In this document: positions 59,499-64,000 of the stretch, in pieces
Layout of the letters: each line of letters opens with the position of its first letter
Numbering within the stretch: the stretch's first letter is position 1
Origin: Moheibacter sediminis
GTDB taxonomy: Bacteria; Bacteroidota; Bacteroidia; Flavobacteriales; Weeksellaceae
Reading direction: 5' to 3'
Assembly (NCBI RefSeq): GCF_900176425.1
Contig: NZ_FWXS01000001.1
Span: 558,001-622,000 of the forward strand
DNA: 64,000 nucleotides
Notes under the pieces: generated by a model
What the model was told of the DNA's origin: nothing
Seen by the model: only the letters and a program-made list of their open reading frames with translations
Database searches by the model: none
Made by a program: the position numbers and the translations under genes

Positions 59499-61385
59499 AT
59501 GAATTTTCTTTCTGCCAATAATTTATCGAAATCTTACGGGATCCGAACGCTTTTCAGCAATGTTACTTTTCATGTCAACGAGGGCGACCAAATTGCGCTT
59601 GTAGCCAAAAACGGAAGCGGGAAATCTACGCTTCTCAAAATCTTGTCAGGGAAGGAAACTTCCGATTCGGGTGAGATTCTTTTCAACAAAGACGTAAAAG
59701 TTTTGTTGTTTGAGCAGTCAGATGATTTTGACGTGAATCTGAAAGCGGAAGATTACATTTACAACCATTCAAATACGGTGCTGGATATCATCCACGATTA
59801 TGAATTGATGGTGCAGAATGATCCGGGAAATCCGAAACTGATGGATTTGATGGAGCAAATGAATCAGTATGACGCGTGGCTGGTAGAATCTAAAATTCAG
59901 GAAATCATGTCTAAACTGAAAATTGATTTCCTCGAACAAAAAATTGGAAACCTATCGGGCGGACAGCGAAAAAGGATTTCTCTTGCGAAATTTTTGATCG
60001 ATGTGAGTTTGGAGTCTGGGCATTTGCTTTTGATACTGGATGAGCCGACGAATCACTTAGATATCGAAATGGTGGAATGGCTTGAATTCTTTCTCAACAA
60101 AGAAAATAAAACCATGATTTTGGTGACGCACGACCGTTATTTTCTCGACGCGATTTGTACAAAAATCATTGAAATGGAAGGTGGACAGACCTTTGTACAC
60201 AACGGAGATTATGAAACCTATGTGACCAACAAAGCCATCCGTATCGAGAACCAATCGGTAGAAATAGACAAAGCTCAAAATTTATATAAAAAAGAATTGG
60301 AATGGATGCGCCGACAGCCGAAAGCGCGTACAACCAAGTCCAAAAGCCGTATCGATGACTTTTTCGAAACGAAAGATAAAGCGCATCAGAAAATTGATAA
60401 AAGCGAGGTAAAGCTCGATATGCAGATGACGCGTTTGGGTCAGAAAATCATTGAGATGAAAAATGTTTCGAAGAAATTCGGAAACAAAATCATTTTGGAT
60501 GATTTTTCACATTTGTTTGGGCGCGGAAATAAAATCGGAATCATCGGGAAAAATGGAGTAGGGAAAACGACTTTTCTGAAAATTATTGAAAATCAGGAAG
60601 CGGTGGATTCGGGAGAAATTGAAATCGGGGAAACTTTGAAAATAGGGCATTTCCGTCAAGCGGGAATTAATTACAAAGAAGAAATGCGCGCAATTGATTT
60701 CGTAAAAGAAATTGCAGATTATTTCCCATTGTCTAACGGGAAACAAATTTCTGCAACGCAGTTCATGGAACAGTTTTTATTTTCGCCGGAACAGCAATAT
60801 ACACATATTGCAAAGCTGAGCGGTGGCGAAAAAAAGCGTTTACAGCTACTTGCCGTTTTATTTGAAAATCCAAATTTTTTGATTTTGGATGAGCCAACGA
60901 ATGATTTGGATTTGCCGACTTTGACGGTTTTGGAAAATTTCTTAAATGATTATCAGGGTTGTCTTTTGGTGGTGAGCCACGACCGTTATTTCATGGACAA
61001 AGTGACGGAAGAATTGATGGTTTTTGAAGGCGAAGGACAAATTTCCTGGTTCAATGGAAATTACACCGAATATTTCATCGATCAGAAAAACAAAGATTCT
61101 AAAAAATCTGTCGAGAAAATAGTTGAAAATGAGGTTAAATCAATTCCTGAAACGAATACTGCTCCTGCCAGGAAAATGAGCTTCAAAGATAAAAAAGAAT
61201 TCGAAGACATCGAAAAGGCACTTCCTGAATTGGAAGCTTTAAAAGAAGAACTCACAGAGAAATTGTCAGATTCTTCATTGGACTTTGAATCAATTCAAAA
61301 AATAAGTTTACATTTGGAAAACACCATCAAAGACCTGGAAACCAAAGAATCAAGATGGCTGGAACTCTCAATGCTAAATGAATAG
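59499..61385 (+). CDS. ABC-F family ATPase (Uup-like)
   Basis: A 628-residue cytosolic translation-factor-type ABC ATPase with two nucleotide-binding domains and no membrane part. NBD1: ALVAKNGSGKSTLLKIL, LSGGQRKRISLAKFL, LLILDEPTNHLDIEMVEWLE; NBD2: IGIIGKNGVGKTTFLKII, LSGGEKKRLQLLAVL, FLILDEPTNDLDLPTLTVLE. The linker contains ARTTKSKSRIDDF, as in Uup, and the C-terminus is a coiled-coil ABC-tran CTD. ABC-F proteins rescue or tune ribosomes. The ATG at 59499 fits the family start and the promoter better than an upstream in-frame codon. Confidence 0.93.
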   Translation: MNFLSANNLSKSYGIRTLFSNVTFHVNEGDQIALVAKNGSGKSTLLKILSGKETSDSGEILFNKDVKVLLFEQSDDFDVNLKAEDYIYNHSNTVLDIIHDYELMVQNDPGNPKLMDLMEQMNQYDAWLVESKIQEIMSKLKIDFLEQKIGNLSGGQRKRISLAKFLIDVSLESGHLLLILDEPTNHLDIEMVEWLEFFLNKENKTMILVTHDRYFLDAICTKIIEMEGGQTFVHNGDYETYVTNKAIRIENQSVEIDKAQNLYKKELEWMRRQPKARTTKSKSRIDDFFETKDKAHQKIDKSEVKLDMQMTRLGQKIIEMKNVSKKFGNKIILDDFSHLFGRGNKIGIIGKNGVGKTTFLKIIENQEAVDSGEIEIGETLKIGHFRQAGINYKEEMRAIDFVKEIADYFPLSNGKQISATQFMEQFLFSPEQQYTHIAKLSGGEKKRLQLLAVLFENPNFLILDEPTNDLDLPTLTVLENFLNDYQGCLLVVSHDRYFMDKVTEELMVFEGEGQISWFNGNYTEYFIDQKNKDSKKSVEKIVENEVKSIPETNTAPARKMSFKDKKEFEDIEKALPELEALKEELTEKLSDSSLDFESIQKISLHLENTIKDLETKESRWLELSMLNE

Positions 61386-61388
61386 AAA

Positions 61389-62210
61389 ATGAACTTCCTC
61401 GAAATAATCGGATATATCGGCGCACTTTGCATTGGATTGATTATGGGTCTGACGGGAAGTGGAGGTTCTATTTTGTCAATTCCTATTTTAGCCTATTTAT
61501 TTCATTTAGATGAAAAAACAGCAACGGCGTATTCACTTTTTATAGTTGGGATTACGGCTTTGGGCGGCGGAATGCGCAATCTTTTCAGCAGACAAGTCAG
61601 CCTGAAATCAGTATTGTATTTCGGCGTTCCGGCAATCGTGGGAGTTTTACTAATGAGGAGAATTATCATTCCCGTTTTACCGGAAGTGTTATTTCATATT
61701 TTTAATTTTGAAGTAACACGGCGTATGCTGATCTTCGGAGTCTTCGGGCTTCTGATGCTGGTAGCGGCTTACACAATGCTGCACAAACCGAAAGTTAGAT
61801 TAAATGAAATGGAACTAGAGAAATTTGAATTTCATCCATTAATGGTAACGGAAGGATTTTTCTTGGGGATTTTTATGGGATTAATTGGTGCCGGCGGTGG
61901 ATTTTTGATTGTTCCGGCGTTGATGTTGATTGCGAAATTATCCATCAAAAGTGCCATTTCAACTTCATTGGTCATCGTTTGTATGAATTCTCTGATAGGA
62001 TTTTTTCTGGGTGATTTTACGCATATGGAAGTGGAATGGAGTTTTCTTTTTACGTTTGTTTTAATTTCATTGATTGGAATTTTAATCGGCGGAACATTAG
62101 CGCGGAAGATTAACGGAGAACGGCTTAAGCAGTATTTTGCTTATTTCGTAATCCTCATGGCGGTGTTTGTTTTTGTGATGGAATTTATCGTCCGTACGGT
62201 TTACGTTTAA
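61389..62210 (+). CDS. TauE/SafE-family sulfite/sulfur-anion permease
   Basis: A 273-residue membrane protein with two matching halves: LCIGLIMGLTGSGGSILSIP near 15-34 and LGIFMGLIGAGGGFLIVPAL near 155-174, the twin GxxGxGGG motif of the family. Relatives move sulfite, thiosulfate or other sulfur anions. It starts 3 bases after the ABC-F stop and is followed after about 70 bases by an MBL-rhodanese gene, suggesting sulfur handling. Confidence 0.9.
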   Translation: MNFLEIIGYIGALCIGLIMGLTGSGGSILSIPILAYLFHLDEKTATAYSLFIVGITALGGGMRNLFSRQVSLKSVLYFGVPAIVGVLLMRRIIIPVLPEVLFHIFNFEVTRRMLIFGVFGLLMLVAAYTMLHKPKVRLNEMELEKFEFHPLMVTEGFFLGIFMGLIGAGGGFLIVPALMLIAKLSIKSAISTSLVIVCMNSLIGFFLGDFTHMEVEWSFLFTFVLISLIGILIGGTLARKINGERLKQYFAYFVILMAVFVFVMEFIVRTVYV

Positions 62211-62253
62211 ACTGAAACTTATCATTCTCAATTCATTTACCGATTCAATTCAC

Positions 62254-62261
62254 TAAATTTG
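62254..62261 (+). promoter_or_regulatory. -7 box of the MBL-rhodanese gene
   Basis: TAAATTTG, 22 bases before the ATG, matching TAnnTTTG. Confidence 0.5.
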
Positions 62262-62282
62262 TAATTCAAAACATTTTCAAAA

Positions 62283-63704
62283 ATGAGAATCGAACAGATA
62301 TATACCAAGTGTTTAGCGCATGCAGCGTACTACATAGAGAGCGAAGGAGAAGCGGTTGTAATAGATCCGTTAAGAGAAGTTCAGCCTTATTTGGATTTGG
62401 CGGATGAGGACAATGCAAAGATTATCTATGTTTTGGAAACGCATTTTCATGCAGATTTTGTTTCTGGACATTTGGATTTGGCAAAGAAAACCAATGCTGC
62501 CATCGTTTACGGACCAACTGCTGAAGCGAGTTTCAACTTCCAATTAATGGAAGACGGAGCAATTTTAAAAGTTGGAAAATTGACTTTTGAATTAATCCAC
62601 ACACCTGGGCATACGATGGAAAGTTCATGTTTTTTGTTGAGAGATGAAAATGAAAAACCGATTGCAATTTTTACCGGAGATACTTTATTCATCGGTGATG
62701 TAGGTCGTCCTGACTTGGCACAGCGCGTTTTTTCTGATTTGACTCAGGATAAATTGGCAGGTCATATGTTTGATTCCTTGAGGAATAAATTGATGACTTT
62801 GGCGGATGATATTATCGTTTATCCGGGGCACGGCGCAGGTTCGGCTTGCGGGAAAAACATGAGCAAAGAAACTTTTGATACGTTAGGCAATCAGAAAAAA
62901 GTGAACTATGCTTTGAATCCTGAACTGACCAAAGAAGCATTCATTACAGAATTGACCACAGGATTGACACCGTCTCCCGCTTATTTCCCAAGCAATGCGG
63001 TAATTAACCGCAAAGGATATGAGGAATTTGATTCAGTTTTGGAGAAAAATTCTAAACCATTATCTGTAAACGAATTTGAATTTCTCTCAAAAGAAAATGA
63101 TGTTTTAGTTTTGGACACGCGTCATCATGATCAATTTGTAAAAGGATTTGTTCCAAATTCTTATTTCATCGGAATTCAGGGAGATTTTGCACCTTGGGTA
63201 GGAACTGTAATTGAGAACATCAACCAAAAAATTGTATTTATTTCAGAGCCGGGAAAAGAAGAAGAAGTAATTACAAGGCTTTCAAGAATCGGATATGACA
63301 ACGTTTTGGGCTATTTGGAAGGTGGGTTTGAAGCTTGGGTAAATGCAGAAAAAGAAACAGATTCTATCGAAAGCATCAATGTTTCGGAATTTGAAAACAG
63401 ATATACACAAGATTCAGAATTGAATATTTTGGACGTTCGCCGCGCAAGTGAATTTGACAGTGAACATGTAAAAGATGCGCAGAATTTGCCTGTTGATTAT
63501 ATTCATAAAAATTTGCATGAAGCCAATTCAGACAAAAAATATTATGTGCATTGTGCGGGCGGATACCGTTCAGTGATTTTTGCTTCGATTGCAAAATCCA
63601 AAGGATATAATGATGTAATCAATGTCGAAGGTGGATTTGGAAAACTGAAACAATCAGACGTATTTCCAAAAACAGAATTCGTTTGTCCCACAACGATGTT
63701 ATAA
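62283..63704 (+). CDS. MBL-fold persulfide dioxygenase-like protein fused to two rhodanese domains
   Basis: A 473-residue cytosolic protein. Residues 1-240 are an ETHE1-like metallo-beta-lactamase fold: ETHFHADFVSGH, HTPGHTMESS, FTGDTLFIGDVGRPDL and VYPGHGAGSACG carry the metal ligands. Residues about 255-360 form a first rhodanese domain with LDTRHHDQF, but its active-site loop reads ISEPGKEE with no cysteine, so it is inactive. Residues about 370-465 form a second one with DVRRASEFDSEHV and YYVHCAGGYRSVIFA, whose Cys is intact. It probably oxidises persulfides and transfers sulfane sulfur. Adjacent to a TauE/SafE permease. Confidence 0.9.
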   Translation: MRIEQIYTKCLAHAAYYIESEGEAVVIDPLREVQPYLDLADEDNAKIIYVLETHFHADFVSGHLDLAKKTNAAIVYGPTAEASFNFQLMEDGAILKVGKLTFELIHTPGHTMESSCFLLRDENEKPIAIFTGDTLFIGDVGRPDLAQRVFSDLTQDKLAGHMFDSLRNKLMTLADDIIVYPGHGAGSACGKNMSKETFDTLGNQKKVNYALNPELTKEAFITELTTGLTPSPAYFPSNAVINRKGYEEFDSVLEKNSKPLSVNEFEFLSKENDVLVLDTRHHDQFVKGFVPNSYFIGIQGDFAPWVGTVIENINQKIVFISEPGKEEEVITRLSRIGYDNVLGYLEGGFEAWVNAEKETDSIESINVSEFENRYTQDSELNILDVRRASEFDSEHVKDAQNLPVDYIHKNLHEANSDKKYYVHCAGGYRSVIFASIAKSKGYNDVINVEGGFGKLKQSDVFPKTEFVCPTTML

Positions 63705-63729
63705 TTAATTCAAAAAATAAAAAGTTTAG

Positions 63730-63762
63730 AATCAGAGGAATTGAATTTCTCTGATTTTTTTA
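63730..63762 (+). terminator. Terminator after the MBL-rhodanese gene
   Basis: AATCAGAG/CTCTGATT stem with a T-run. Confidence 0.8.
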
Positions 63763-63894
63763 TGGTGTTAAGTTTTCTTAAACAAATTCAAGTGAGTTAA
63801 CAATTCTTTAGTGTTATAATAACTTGTAAATCTGCTATTTCCATACGATTGATTCTAATTTTGTTGAAAATATTTTTAATCAATTGTATAAATT

Positions 63895-64000
63895 ATGAAA
63901 CAAAACAACCTACTGAAATTGTCATTGATGATTTTATTAATGTTTTTTGCAGTCGCGACTTCGTGGGGGCAAACAAATCCGGCAGCACAGAGTTTGCCAT
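63895..64000 (+). CDS. Exported protein, cut by the window end
   Basis: The ATG at 63895 opens a frame to the window edge (35 residues) with a clear signal peptide MKQNNLLKLSLMILLMFFAV followed by ATSWGQ and a mature start TNPAAQSLP. The product cannot be told from this fragment. Confidence 0.7.
   Translation, partial: MKQNNLLKLSLMILLMFFAVATSWGQTNPAAQSLP

Overview
The window reads as chromosome of an AT-rich Bacteroidota, class Flavobacteriia; a Weeksellaceae/Chryseobacterium-like relative is my best guess, not a proof. Supporting signs: several secreted proteins with type IX secretion (T9SS) sorting tails of types A and B, SusC-era TonB receptor architecture, many TAnnTTTG -7 promoter boxes instead of TATAAT, weak or absent Shine-Dalgarno sequences, bactofilin next to an M23 peptidase, and a PNGase F-like protein.

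Layout. 1-5480: pckA (cut by the window start, minus strand) diverging from acpP-fabF-rnc-(IPExxxVDY protein)-pyk, ended by a strong terminator. 5495-12690: a large T9SS-sorted BNR-repeat protein, a haem/haemoglobin-type TonB receptor, pheS between two inverted-repeat elements, and an iron-type periplasmic binding lipoprotein. 12746-12819: tRNA-Arg(ACG). 12807-21505: an 8.7-kb integrated island in the 3' end of that tRNA, bounded by a 14-bp direct repeat. It carries an XRE regulator, two hypothetical genes, a tyrosine integrase, a coiled-coil/HTH protein, a phage-type Rep, a DarTG toxin-antitoxin pair, a 43-residue small protein and a two-gene CBASS with a CD-NTase and a TIR-STING effector. 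This is the most exciting part of the window. 21507-64000: housekeeping backbone: NdpA-type nucleoid protein, DUF4421 protein, crotonases, HAD, GNAT, DedA, a creD/Coq4-like/metallophosphoesterase/winged-helix cluster with two matching palindromic operators, T9SS cargo, serS, CpsB-like phosphatase, initiator tRNA-Met, LOG protein, YdcF, DUF2233, CorA, tyrS, a PNGase F-like glycosidase, bactofilin + M23 peptidase, metG, two paralogous small-RNA-like loci, methyltransferase, AraC regulator + SDR, GT39 glycosyltransferase, AEC transporter, ABC-F ATPase, TauE/SafE permease and an MBL-rhodanese fusion.

How parts work together. acpP-fabF-rnc is the classic fatty-acid/RNase III neighbourhood. The island combines a DNA-ADP-ribosylating toxin pair with a cyclic-dinucleotide triggered NADase, i.e. 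two abortive-infection type defences, on a mobile unit with integration and replication genes but no visible virion or conjugation genes. Two 250-bp duplicated blocks near 50.5 and 51.5 kb each hold a palindrome, a -7 box, a short transcript and a terminator, and look like an undescribed twin small-RNA family. All functions are inferred by reading the sequence; no database search was run.
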